From: Fimbriimonadia bacterium | Lineage (GTDB): Bacteria > Armatimonadota > Fimbriimonadia > Fimbriimonadales > GBS-DC | NCBI GenBank assembly: GCA_026129765.1 | Contig: JAHCHP010000001.1 | Location: 62,001-126,000 of the forward strand | Reading direction: 5' to 3' | DNA length: 64,000 bases | Shown: one piece after another, positions 44,519 through 52,925 of the stretch | Position numbering within the stretch: position 1 is the first letter of the stretch | Layout: every line of letters starts with the position of its first letter | Position numbers and translations under genes: made by a program | The notes under the pieces: model-generated | What the model saw: only the letters and a program-made list of their open reading frames with translations | Told to the model about the DNA's origin: nothing | Databases searched by the model: none

Positions 44519-45388
44519 GTTTGCGGTCAAACAGACGATCGTCGCGCAGGGCAGCGCGGAACGCTGTGTAATCCGAAGTGTGATCCCCTGACCATACATC
44601 ACATGCCCATTTCCCGCCAGTATCACGAATGCGGCATCGCGTCCAAGCCGCTGTTGTTCATGATAGCGCAAGGCGGTATCTGCCATGCCGGTATCCCATA
44701 GCACTTGCGCGGCGTAGATGTTTGCGCCTGCCGCTCCCATCGGATGACCGCCCATCAAACTCTCAAACAATCGCTTGTGATCGTTTTGATTCAGGTCCAA
44801 GTCGGGAATCCCCATCCGCTCTTCCGCGCTGAGCGCGTTCCAGCCTTCGCGTCCCACCTTGCGAACGATGTCGCGGGGTACATTAAGCCCAATCATGCGC
44901 AGCCGCAATTCGCGAACTGCGTCAAAGATCGGTTTATAGAGCGCGTACTCGAACCCCCACTGTGTTTTCCATTGTGCCTGCTCGATGAATTCCTCTTCGC
45001 TGAGCCGTCCCAAGGTCCACAAGGCGAGCGGGGCAAGATTCGTTCTGTGGAACATCTCTAAACCCACCGTCACAGGGCGCGGGCGCTTGGCGAGCGCGCG
45101 AACCACATCGGCTTGAAATTGGTGATGTTGGGCATCGTCGTGTTGTTCGCCCACCGCGATAAAGGAGAAGGCATCCAGCGCAGCGATCATCTGGTCAAAA
45201 CGGACCTCGCGTCCCAAACGCAAGTCGAGAAGCGTGCCGGGCATGGCGCGCATCTGCTTTTGGCGCAGCGCGGGAGAACCTATCGGCAATTGATAAGGGG
45301 TCGGCTCAACAGCATGATTCCCTTGAAAGCGGGAATCCATAAGAAAATCATATTTTCGGTTCATTTTTAGGCTCATGGTTCTTTTCAA
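44459..45388 (-). CDS. ChaN/DUF399-family protein (309 aa)
   Basis: The protein matches the ChaN (haem-iron-regulated) family: SFIAVGEQHDDAQHHQFQADV, then VTVGLEMFHRTNLAPL, QAQWKTQWGFEYALYKPIFD and a C-terminal AFVILAGNGHVMYGQGI. The Glu and His residues are those proposed to bind haem or metal in ChaN. ChaN itself is a lipoprotein; here no lipobox or signal peptide is seen in the first 30 residues, so it may be cytoplasmic. The first codon is TTG, with ATG at 45376 as an alternative. Its 3' end is duplicated across the neighbouring island. Confidence 0.82.
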   Translation of the reverse strand: MKRTMSLKMNRKYDFLMDSRFQGNHAVEPTPYQLPIGSPALRQKQMRAMPGTLLDLRLGREVRFDQMIAALDAFSFIAVGEQHDDAQHHQFQADVVRALAKRPRPVTVGLEMFHRTNLAPLALWTLGRLSEEEFIEQAQWKTQWGFEYALYKPIFDAVRELRLRMIGLNVPRDIVRKVGREGWNALSAEERMGIPDLDLNQNDHKRLFESLMGGHPMGAAGANIYAAQVLWDTGMADTALRYHEQQRLGRDAAFVILAGNGHVMYGQGITLRITQRSALPCATIVCLTANEPMMVSRSLADYLYVATAR

Positions 45389-45535
45389 TACAGCACAATT
45401 TTACCTCTTTTTTCAAACGCCTGTTTTTTGTCAGAGTTCTGTCAAGGTTAAATTGTAAACTCTATCCATCTCAATTCAACGGGAGGCGCGCTTCCTGCGC
45501 CCAAGCCAATAAACCATAGGAGGTTGAGAAAAGTG

Positions 45536-48500
45536 ATGAAACAGACAAACTTAACGCGCAAATGGCTTGCCTTCACCATGGCAGCGGTTTTTAGCGTGTT
45601 TAATGTGGCAGCGCAAGTGAATAATACCGCGTCGCCTTTTACGCAGACTGAGATAGATACCGAGAACCTGTCCATTGGCGAACCTGAGACGTTGCCAGTT
45701 CCGGGCGGCATGGCTTATTCCGAATTAAGAAATATCAGAACTGCAACCCCTCCACCCATGGCGCCAATGGGTCTTCCCCGGATATTCTTCCCGGCGAACC
45801 CGATCAAAGGGGAGTATGATCCCAATAAAAGCTCCGAAGGTGAAGCGCAGGAAGATCCCGCGGCATTCAGCTTTGAAACCGCCGCGCCCACACAGTTCCG
45901 AAACTGGGATGCTTTCCGACGCAATAACGATGTGAATGGCGATGTTTTCATTCCGCCCGATCCGTCTGTCACCGCAGGGCTCAACCATATTGTGGCGGCG
46001 GTAAACGACGATATCCGAATCTATGACAAGAGTGGTGCTCTACTGGTGGCGCAAGATGCGAACACGCTCTTCAACACAACCGATAATCTGTTCAACCCGA
46101 AAGTCGTGTATGACCCTTGGCGCGATCGCTACTTGATCCTGTTTATGCGCCGAAACACTAACTCGCTGACCTCCTACTGGTCGTTGGCAGTGTCGCGCAC
46201 GAACAATCCGACGGGCGATTATTGGATCTACCATTTAAATGCTCGTATGTTCGGCAACTCGAATGGCAGCTACGATACCAATTTTTGGGCAGACAACCCG
46301 CAGATCGGTTTCGATGCGAACGCCGTTTACATCAGCGCAGTCATGCTTCCGAACGCTACAGGCAGCGCGCATTGCAAGATGCGTTGCCTGAACAAAGACC
46401 ACATCTATAATGGGTATGGCGCAGGCTGGTGGGATTATGCCAATCTGACATCGGATGGCTATAATGACTACTATATTGTTCCGGCGCAAATGTGGTCTTA
46501 TGGCTCACGCACCCTCATTGTCAGCGCGAAACACAATGCGAGCGATAAACTGGCATTGCGATTCCTGACCTGGCTTGGAGACGGTACTTGGACGCAAAAG
46601 TGGGCAGAAGGACCCCACCTTACTATCCCTATCACGATAAATGTCAGCAGCTACGCTGTCGCGCCTAACGCGGTGCAGCCCAATGGCGTGCAAGCCTTAA
46701 ACTCCGTTGATACCCGCTTGCTCTCTGCGACCTTCTATAGCAATAAACTGCACACAGCGCACATGGTTGGATACAACTGGGGCAGCGGCAACCGATGCGC
46801 CATCAAATACTACCGCATCGGTATCAGCGGCACTGGCACCACTGCCACCGTCGAGCGTACCAAGATTTTTGGTTCATCAACCCATGACTTCACTTATCCT
46901 GCGATTACTCATACCAGCGAACAAGATGTGGTCTTTGTGTTCTCTCGTGTTGGCAGCAGCACCTTTCCCGAGGCGCGTTTCACCGGCTGGAAAAACAATG
47001 AAGCGGACATTCAAGCCAGCTCGTTGTTGCAGGCAGGGCAGGCGACATACCTGCGATTGGATAATGACAACAAGAACCGCTGGGGCGAATATAGCGGCGC
47101 ATCGTTAGACCCGTTCGATCAAAAAACGGTTTGGGTCATTGGTGAGTATGCCCGTACCGGCAACCAATGGGGAACTTGGATATCTGAAGTCAACTACAAA
47201 CCGATGACCACCATTACCGCGCAAAATGTCAGCGGTGTCATCGGTCAGCTCGTGAGCCTGCAGGCAACCGTTCGCCGAGCAGACAACAACCAGCCCCTAT
47301 CCGATGCGACCGTGCAGTTCCGTATCAATGGAACGCTCATCAACTCGGATACCACCGACGCGAACGGCTTAGCCGTCATCTTCTACCGGTTACCGGAGAC
47401 CTTCGGGGTTGGTAACAAAAACCTAACCGCGACGATGCTTGGCGACGGTGATTACAACGGCAGCACCAGCAACGCGACGGTGACGATCAACAAAGGCAAC
47501 ACGACTCTAACCGTGCCTGCCCAGTCAGGTTCGATTGGTCAAACGGTGAACCTGACCACCACTCTTCGCCGTGTGAATGACAACCTAACGTTGAGCGGTA
47601 AAGCAATCACCTTCAAAATCGCGGATGTCATCGTGGGGACTGCCAACACGAATGCTTCCGGCGTCGCAACCTTGTCATACGCGCTGCCGTCGACCTTTGG
47701 CACGGGCAGCAAAACGCTGCGGGCGGAATTCGCTGGCGATACGCTGTATAACTCGACCGCCACCAACAACACGGTTACGATCAACAAGGCAAATACCAGC
47801 GTAACGGTAAATGCGGGCAGTGGAACTATCGGGCATCCGACCATGCTCAGCGCAACTTTGCGCCGAACGACCGATAACGGTCTGATTTCGGGTAGAACCT
47901 TAACCTTCAAGCTCAACGGTGTGACGGCTGGCACGGCTGCAACCAACGCTTCGGGCGTCGCCAGCTTCAGTTGGGTTGTGCAAAACGGCAGTTTGGGGAA
48001 TAATGTTCTCAGCGCAGAGTTCGCCGGAGATGACAGCTACAATGCCAGTAACGGACAGGCTAATTTCCAGCGCATGTCTGAAACGCGAGTGACAATATCA
48101 AACGCGCTCGGCTCGGCGGGAACAACCGTGAAACTGCGCGCCACCCTGCGGCTTCATCCCGACGGCGCGATGTTGCCCAACCGCCCTTTGCAGTTCTTTG
48201 TGAACAATGTGCTGGTGGGCGGCGCAACGACCAATGCCTCTGGCTTCGCCGAGTTTAACTATCAAATCCCAGCCAACGTTCCGTGCGCTTCTCTGAACCT
48301 GCGGGTCAGTTATGCGGGCGAAACCAACATTCATCCAACTTCCAACAACACCGGTACGATGGTGGTTCGTCTTTGGGGCGATGTGAATATCGATGGCGTT
48401 GTGGATGACAATGATCTGTTGATGGTGCTGTTTGCCTTCGGACAGGTAGGCGAGGGCTTGTTGGAAGATGTGGATTACAACGGAATGATCGATGACAATG

Positions 48501-48544
48501 ACTTGCTGATCGTGTTGTTCAATTTCGGCGCGTCTTGTAACTAA
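45536..48544 (+). CDS. Large secreted protein with Ig-like repeats and dockerin-like tail (1002 aa)
   Basis: AGGAGGT lies 10 nt before the ATG at 45536, which opens a signal peptide (RKWLAFTMAAVFSVFNVAAQ). Residues about 95-560 form a propeller-like domain (FIPPDPSVTAGLNHIVAAVN, WDRYLILFMRR-type blades). Four Ig-like repeats of about 95 residues follow (ATVRRADNNQPLSDATVQFR, TTLRRVNDNLTLSGKAITFK, ATLRRTTDNGLISGRTLTFK, ATLRLHPDGAMLPNRPLQFF), each with a G(D)xxYN-type turn. The end is two EF-hand-like repeats (GDVNIDGVVDDNDLLMVLFAFG and DVDYNGMIDDNDLLIVLFNFG) ending Ser-Cys-Asn. It is probably a cell-surface adhesin or binding protein. Confidence 0.8.
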   Translation: MKQTNLTRKWLAFTMAAVFSVFNVAAQVNNTASPFTQTEIDTENLSIGEPETLPVPGGMAYSELRNIRTATPPPMAPMGLPRIFFPANPIKGEYDPNKSSEGEAQEDPAAFSFETAAPTQFRNWDAFRRNNDVNGDVFIPPDPSVTAGLNHIVAAVNDDIRIYDKSGALLVAQDANTLFNTTDNLFNPKVVYDPWRDRYLILFMRRNTNSLTSYWSLAVSRTNNPTGDYWIYHLNARMFGNSNGSYDTNFWADNPQIGFDANAVYISAVMLPNATGSAHCKMRCLNKDHIYNGYGAGWWDYANLTSDGYNDYYIVPAQMWSYGSRTLIVSAKHNASDKLALRFLTWLGDGTWTQKWAEGPHLTIPITINVSSYAVAPNAVQPNGVQALNSVDTRLLSATFYSNKLHTAHMVGYNWGSGNRCAIKYYRIGISGTGTTATVERTKIFGSSTHDFTYPAITHTSEQDVVFVFSRVGSSTFPEARFTGWKNNEADIQASSLLQAGQATYLRLDNDNKNRWGEYSGASLDPFDQKTVWVIGEYARTGNQWGTWISEVNYKPMTTITAQNVSGVIGQLVSLQATVRRADNNQPLSDATVQFRINGTLINSDTTDANGLAVIFYRLPETFGVGNKNLTATMLGDGDYNGSTSNATVTINKGNTTLTVPAQSGSIGQTVNLTTTLRRVNDNLTLSGKAITFKIADVIVGTANTNASGVATLSYALPSTFGTGSKTLRAEFAGDTLYNSTATNNTVTINKANTSVTVNAGSGTIGHPTMLSATLRRTTDNGLISGRTLTFKLNGVTAGTAATNASGVASFSWVVQNGSLGNNVLSAEFAGDDSYNASNGQANFQRMSETRVTISNALGSAGTTVKLRATLRLHPDGAMLPNRPLQFFVNNVLVGGATTNASGFAEFNYQIPANVPCASLNLRVSYAGETNIHPTSNNTGTMVVRLWGDVNIDGVVDDNDLLMVLFAFGQVGEGLLEDVDYNGMIDDNDLLIVLFNFGASCN

Positions 48545-48569
48545 TCTCCCACCTCTGTTTCAATCCTTT

Positions 48570-48606
48570 CGGGTCAGGCGAAGCCATTGCCTGACCCGTT
48601 TTTTTT
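48570..48606 (+). terminator. Rho-independent terminator
   Basis: CGGGTCAGGC and GCCTGACCCG form a 10-bp stem (48570-48579, 48589-48598), followed by eight T. This is a textbook terminator of the Ig-repeat gene. Confidence 0.9.
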
Positions 48607-48709
48607 GTTATGCCATGCCCCTGTACAATGATGCGGTTTTCCCCAGCAATTCTAACGGTATAACACCTATTCCTGTAGACTTAATGGCTTTTCTAACTTG
48701 AAAGTGGGA

Positions 48710-48715
48710 TATAAT
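48710..48715 (+). promoter_or_regulatory. -10 box of the beta-helix gene
   Basis: GGGATATAATATC carries TATAAT 23 nt before the ATG at 48739; AAAGGAGG lies between them. Confidence 0.45.
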
Positions 48716-48738
48716 ATCTCTGTAAAGGAGGCGTACTC

Positions 48739-51231
48739 ATGAGACGCGAATTCAAACGCAATTTTATTTCTTTCGGGGTCACGTTCGTCTTGAGCGTGTC
48801 CGGTTTTGCTTGGCTGATCAGCTCGAATACAATGACTTGGAACCTCTCTGGCACGGGCAACTGGAACACCGCAATCAACTGGACCCCCGCAGAAGTGCCG
48901 GATACCGCTGGCGAATCGGCTTTGATTCCAGCGGGTACGGTCAACATGAATATCAGTCCGACTCTCGATGCGCTGACGATGACAGGCGGTACGCTGAACC
49001 TGGGCGGCAATACATTGACTTTGATCACTGCAACCAGCAATTTGGGTGGAACCGTCGTCGCGAATACTGGAACCAGCGCGATTGATGGTAGTTTTACCAA
49101 TGCGTTGGGCGGTAATCTAAACATTCTGAACACGACCAGCTTGCATCTGTTTGGACCTGAAATCACGAATAATGGCACCATTACGATCAACTCAAATAGT
49201 GGCGCTTCTATCACCACCCTACTTGTCCGCGCCGATACACTGTTAAATGGGACAGGCAGTCTTTTCATGGCGCGTTCTGGGGGTTCCGCGTCTCTAAGCA
49301 CGAATCCTGATGTGACTTTGACGAATAGCGCGGGACACACGATTCGCGGCCAAGGCAACTTGAACGCAGCCTTAGTGAATCAAGGCACCGTGCGAGCCAA
49401 CCTCAGCGGCGGTACCCTCAATCTGATCACGAATAACAAAACGAACACTGGGGTGATGCGAGCCGAAAACAACGGTACCCTGCTGATTTCGAATATCACC
49501 GTTCAAAATACGGGCGGTCAAATCATCGCGGATGGGGGGAGTGTGTTGCTCAATGGCACTGTCACGCTGTCCAACGGCACGCTGTCTACGGCGAATGGCG
49601 GCGTGATTGCGAATAACAACGGGACCAACACCTTAGTGAACGGGGTCGTCAACGGGACTTTGAATGTGCTGAACACGACCACTCTGGGGATTAGCGGGAC
49701 CGGCATAACGAACAACGGGACCTTGACGCTGAACTCAAACTTAGGCGGGTCTGTGACCACTCTGCTGTTCAACAACAACGGCACTTTGGGCGGCACGGGA
49801 ACGGTGATCTTAAATGTTAGCGGCAGCGCTGCCCGAATCAATGGTGACGTTGGCGTGACGGAGGTTATTCACTCGGCAACGCATACGATTCGCGGTCGGG
49901 GATTGATCAACGCTCCTTTGCGCAACGCGGGTCTGGTGCAGGCAGATGTGAGTGGCGGTGTGATGTCCTTGACCACTTCCGACAAAACGAACACAGGTAC
50001 GATGCGCGCGACCAACGGCGGCATCATGGCTTTTTCTGGGATTTCGGTGGATAACACGGGCGGTCAGATGATTGCGGACAACGGGACGCTCCGTCTGAGC
50101 GGCACGGTCACTCTGTCCAACGGCACGCTGTCTACGGCGAATGGCGGCGTGATTGCGAATGATAACGGGACCAACACCTTGGTGAACGGGGTCGTCAATG
50201 GGACTTTGAATGTGCTGAACACGACCACTCTGGGGATTAGCGGGACCGGCTTAACGAACAACGGGACCTTGACGCTGAACTCAAACTTAGGCGGGTCTGT
50301 GACCACTCTGTTGTTCAACAACAACGGCACTTTGGGCGGCACGGGAACGGTGATCTTAAATGTTAACGGCAGCGCTGCCCGAATCAATACGGTTAACAAT
50401 CAAGTTATCGTCACGCACGGCGCCGATCACACGATCCGCGGGCGCGGTCAGATCAGCGGCGGCTTCATTAATCTGGGTTTGGTACAGGCGGATGTCTCCG
50501 GCGGCACGATGGCGATTGTGCCAGGTTCTGTTGGATTTGAGAACCGCAGCACGGTGAAAGTGTTGGCGAACAGCACGATCAGCCTGACCGGCAACTATGC
50601 GCAAACCAGCGGATTGACACAAGTGAACGGGGCATTTATTGTCTCCGGCGGCGTGTTTAGTTTGCAGGGTGGGGTTCTGAAAGGTACCGGCACGATCACA
50701 GGCACGATCAATAATGTGGTGGAAGGCGAGGTTCAGCCCGGCAACTCCCTTGGGACCCTGACGATTACGGGCAACTACACTCAGCTCGCTCAAGGCATTT
50801 TGCGCATGGAACTGAGCGGTACTGGGGCAGGGCAGTTCGATAAACTGGCGATTACCGGCACCGGCGCGAATGGCAACGTTCAACTGGGTGGACGCCTGGA
50901 ACTGGAGATGGTCGATGGCTTCAATCCCACTTTTGGCGATGAATTTGAGATCATGACCTACCGAGTTCGTCAAGGGAAATTCGCGGAATTCAACTTCCCG
51001 CCCATCCCTTCCGGGACGATGTGGGCATTCGCTTATCGCTCCAATCACCTGAAGATGGTGGTTGCGCGCGAGGGCGATATCAACGGCGATGGCTGTATCA
51101 ACGATGAAGACCTGCTGGAGGTGTTATTCAACTTCGGCACCGCCGACCCCGCGTCTGATATCGATGCCAGCGGCTTAGTGGACGATATCGACCTGTTGAT
51201 TGTCTTGTTCAACTTCGGCGTGGGTTGCTAA
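48739..51231 (+). CDS. Secreted beta-helix repeat protein with dockerin-like tail (830 aa)
   Basis: The ATG has TAAAGGAGG upstream. A signal-anchor/signal peptide (FISFGVTFVLSVSGFAWLI) is followed by MTWNLSGTGNWNTAINWTPA, typical of autotransporter-associated or PEP-type beta-solenoid proteins. Asn/Gly/Thr-rich strands then repeat, with a 182-residue module present twice: NGTLSTANGGVIAN, NVLNTTTLGISGTG and LGGSVTTLLFNNNGTLGG recur almost unchanged. The end carries GDINGDGCINDEDLLEVLFNFG and DIDASGLVDDIDLLIVLFNFG and finishes Val-Gly-Cys. No outer-membrane barrel is present. Probably a surface or extracellular matrix protein. Confidence 0.8.
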   Translation: MRREFKRNFISFGVTFVLSVSGFAWLISSNTMTWNLSGTGNWNTAINWTPAEVPDTAGESALIPAGTVNMNISPTLDALTMTGGTLNLGGNTLTLITATSNLGGTVVANTGTSAIDGSFTNALGGNLNILNTTSLHLFGPEITNNGTITINSNSGASITTLLVRADTLLNGTGSLFMARSGGSASLSTNPDVTLTNSAGHTIRGQGNLNAALVNQGTVRANLSGGTLNLITNNKTNTGVMRAENNGTLLISNITVQNTGGQIIADGGSVLLNGTVTLSNGTLSTANGGVIANNNGTNTLVNGVVNGTLNVLNTTTLGISGTGITNNGTLTLNSNLGGSVTTLLFNNNGTLGGTGTVILNVSGSAARINGDVGVTEVIHSATHTIRGRGLINAPLRNAGLVQADVSGGVMSLTTSDKTNTGTMRATNGGIMAFSGISVDNTGGQMIADNGTLRLSGTVTLSNGTLSTANGGVIANDNGTNTLVNGVVNGTLNVLNTTTLGISGTGLTNNGTLTLNSNLGGSVTTLLFNNNGTLGGTGTVILNVNGSAARINTVNNQVIVTHGADHTIRGRGQISGGFINLGLVQADVSGGTMAIVPGSVGFENRSTVKVLANSTISLTGNYAQTSGLTQVNGAFIVSGGVFSLQGGVLKGTGTITGTINNVVEGEVQPGNSLGTLTITGNYTQLAQGILRMELSGTGAGQFDKLAITGTGANGNVQLGGRLELEMVDGFNPTFGDEFEIMTYRVRQGKFAEFNFPPIPSGTMWAFAYRSNHLKMVVAREGDINGDGCINDEDLLEVLFNFGTADPASDIDASGLVDDIDLLIVLFNFGVGC
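49567..49845 (+). repeat. Near-identical internal DNA repeat, copy 1
   Basis: This stretch of about 279 bp recurs at 50113-50391 with roughly eight mismatches, a period of 546 bp (182 codons). Most differences are at third codon positions. Confidence 0.85.
50113..50391 (+). repeat. Near-identical internal DNA repeat, copy 2
   Basis: Second copy of 49567-49845. The flanking repeats of the same protein are far more diverged, so this pair is recent or held alike by gene conversion. Confidence 0.85.
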
Positions 51232-51234
51232 AGA

Positions 51235-51261
51235 GAAAAAAGGGCGGGAGTGATCCCGCCC
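51235..51261 (-). terminator. Terminator serving the HicA-like gene (minus strand)
   Basis: GGGCGGGA and TCCCGCCC pair over 4 nt. In the minus direction the stem is followed by a run of T (plus-strand A-run ending at 51241), so it ends transcription of the minus-strand gene and may also help end the beta-helix gene. Confidence 0.7.
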
Positions 51262-51345
51262 TGCAAACCTGGGCAACCATCCAGGGGTACCCGGAACTTA
51301 ATGAGGTTATAGGCGTCTCTAACCAGGGCTACTTAATTGCAGCCA

Positions 51346-51567
51346 CTATTTTACAGCTTTAAGCCAATCTTCCTCCGTTATCCCCCACTGCTTCAGTTTG
51401 CGTTTGAGGTAACTTGGACCGAAGGATTGCCCATGATCGTTTGGGATTATCTTGGTACTCCCGTTAACTTTCGCTTTGTGATGCTTTCCTTTTCGCTTTA
51501 GTTTCCCCCATTTGAACTTATGTTCAAGAACTCCATGGAGTTCTTGACAAGAGATCGAGCTTAGCAT
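51346..51567 (-). CDS. HicA/YcfA-like small basic protein (73 aa)
   Basis: The small protein is strongly basic (KLKRKGKHHKAKV, then STKIIPNDHGQSFGPSYLKRKLKQWGITEEDWLKAVK). This resembles HicA mRNA interferases: a Gly-x-His-His region, a strand ending in a Pro-x-H/D-G turn, and a helix ending in the GIT/S-E-E-(D/E)-(W/F)-L signature. No HicB partner of normal length is adjacent. There is no ribosome site at the ATG. The assignment is tentative; a truncated or orphan toxin is possible. Confidence 0.5.
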   Translation of the reverse strand: MLSSISCQELHGVLEHKFKWGKLKRKGKHHKAKVNGSTKIIPNDHGQSFGPSYLKRKLKQWGITEEDWLKAVK

Positions 51568-51654
51568 AAACTGTATGCTTTAAGCCAAATCACCTTGGCA
51601 GCCATTAATTGGGCTGAGCGTCGCGAATGCGAGCCATTGGCAAATCTCTTTGCC

Positions 51655-51801
51655 TCACAAGCACCTCGCTTGCGTTGAGGCATATCTGTGAGAGACAGAA
51701 AACCTCTTCGGAATATTCCGAGTAGCAAGATCACTCAATATTGAGCAGATTTTGCTTTGCTTGCAAGATGCAAGCTGACAGCAGTGAAATATTTTAGTCA
51801 T
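51655..51801 (-). CDS. Possible small Cys-rich protein upstream of the HicA-like gene (48 aa)
   Basis: A perfect AAGGAGG lies 6 nt before an ATG on the minus strand. The frame reads MTKIFHCCQLASCKQSKICS and onward to TGA at 51655-51657. It has four Cys in 13 residues but no family. The ribosome site is the main support; it might instead be the leader of a broken antitoxin gene. Confidence 0.3.
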   Translation of the reverse strand: MTKIFHCCQLASCKQSKICSILSDLATRNIPKRFSVSHRYASTQARCL

Positions 51802-51827
51802 ATGACCTCCTTAAGTCTTTGACTGAG

Positions 51828-51842
51828 TACTTTTTTAGTACG
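51828..51842 (-). promoter_or_regulatory. Palindrome before the small Cys-rich frame
   Basis: GTACT-TTTTT-AGTAC is a 5-bp inverted repeat about 30 nt upstream of the minus-strand ATG at 51801, in operator position. The remaining DNA from 51843 to 52103 is AT-rich and holds no recognised gene. Confidence 0.3.
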
Positions 51843-52090
51843 GTTATAAAAGCTGGTTTTCTTTTGTTCTGCTTTCACTAATGACCGAAAGAAATCCAAC
51901 TTTTGAAGACAGGAAAGTTACGAATGTGTGGACAGGTTGGTTATGCGACTCGGACGAGTAATATAGCCCATGATCGTTCAGGGCTGCTCAACAAGATAAT
52001 AGCATAACACATTTTTTCGCGAAATGCAAGGGTTTGTCAAGAAATTTTCCAAAAAATTGATTTGATCCCGTCCCATTTCCCCAACGCGGG

Positions 52091-52096
52091 TACAAT
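52091..52096 (+). promoter_or_regulatory. -10 hexamer of a probable leaderless promoter
   Basis: GCGGGTACAAT carries TACAAT exactly 7 nt before the ATG at 52104. No ribosome site or -35 box is visible. Confidence 0.45.
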
Positions 52097-52103
52097 CATA
52101 GGT

Positions 52104-52916
52104 ATGGTGAAGGCGGCGCGTGTTGTTCTCTATTTGTTCATTGTGGCGTTGGCGGTGGTCACATTGGTACCGATGGTTTGGCTGGTAGCAGCCGCATTGA
52201 AATCGCCCGATGATCTGTTCTCATACACCTTCTTTTCGCCGAATCCGACCGTACAGAACTTTGTGGACCTTTTCACTAAAGTCGACTTTACGCGCTATAT
52301 CATCAACAGCACCTTCATCACCTGCTGCGGTGTGATTATTCAGCTCTTCTTCTCTTCGCTGGCGGGTTATGCGATGGCGAAATATGAGTTCAAAGGTAAG
52401 AAGCCGATCATTCTGCTGATGCTCGCAACCATGATGATTCCCGGCCAGATCACGTTGGCGCCGCTCTACGAACAGATTTATCGCATGGGCTTAGTGGATA
52501 ATTACTTAGGGTTGCTGATCCCTGGCGCGGTCAGCGTGTTCGGCATCTTTTTGTTCCGGCAGGCGATTGTTCAAGTGCCGGACGAACTAATCCATGCGGC
52601 GCGGGTAGATGGATGTTCCGAGTTTCGAATCTATTGGGATATCGTTATGCCGACCGTTCGTCCGATGGTGGGCGCGTTCTGTTTGATCGCGTTTATGGGC
52701 AGTTGGAACAGTTTTCTCTGGCCGCAGATCATTTTGCATAGCAGCGAACGATTCACGTTGCCCATCGCTTTGACGCAGATGGTGGGGTTATATCAACAGC
52801 AGTATGGCATGCTGATGGCAGGCACTTTGATCAGCGTGTTGCCCGTGATCGCGCTGTTCTTGTTGTTGCAGCGTGAATTCGTGGCAGGGTTGACCAGCGG
52901 AGCCGTGAAGGGATGA
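52104..52916 (+). CDS. Carbohydrate ABC transporter permease, MalG type (270 aa)
   Basis: Six transmembrane helices are visible, starting VVLYLFIVALAVVTLVPMVW. The EAA loop that docks on the ATPase reads VPDELIHAARVDGCSEFRIYWDIVMPTVRPM. MalG-type permeases work with a MalF-type permease, a binding protein and an ATPase, none of which flank it, so it is an orphan or the remnant of a split operon. The substrate is unknown. The ATG at 52104 starts the first helix correctly and sits 7 nt after a TACAAT, suggesting a leaderless mRNA. Confidence 0.88.
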   Translation: MVKAARVVLYLFIVALAVVTLVPMVWLVAAALKSPDDLFSYTFFSPNPTVQNFVDLFTKVDFTRYIINSTFITCCGVIIQLFFSSLAGYAMAKYEFKGKKPIILLMLATMMIPGQITLAPLYEQIYRMGLVDNYLGLLIPGAVSVFGIFLFRQAIVQVPDELIHAARVDGCSEFRIYWDIVMPTVRPMVGAFCLIAFMGSWNSFLWPQIILHSSERFTLPIALTQMVGLYQQQYGMLMAGTLISVLPVIALFLLLQREFVAGLTSGAVKG

Positions 52917-52925
52917 GTCACGCCC

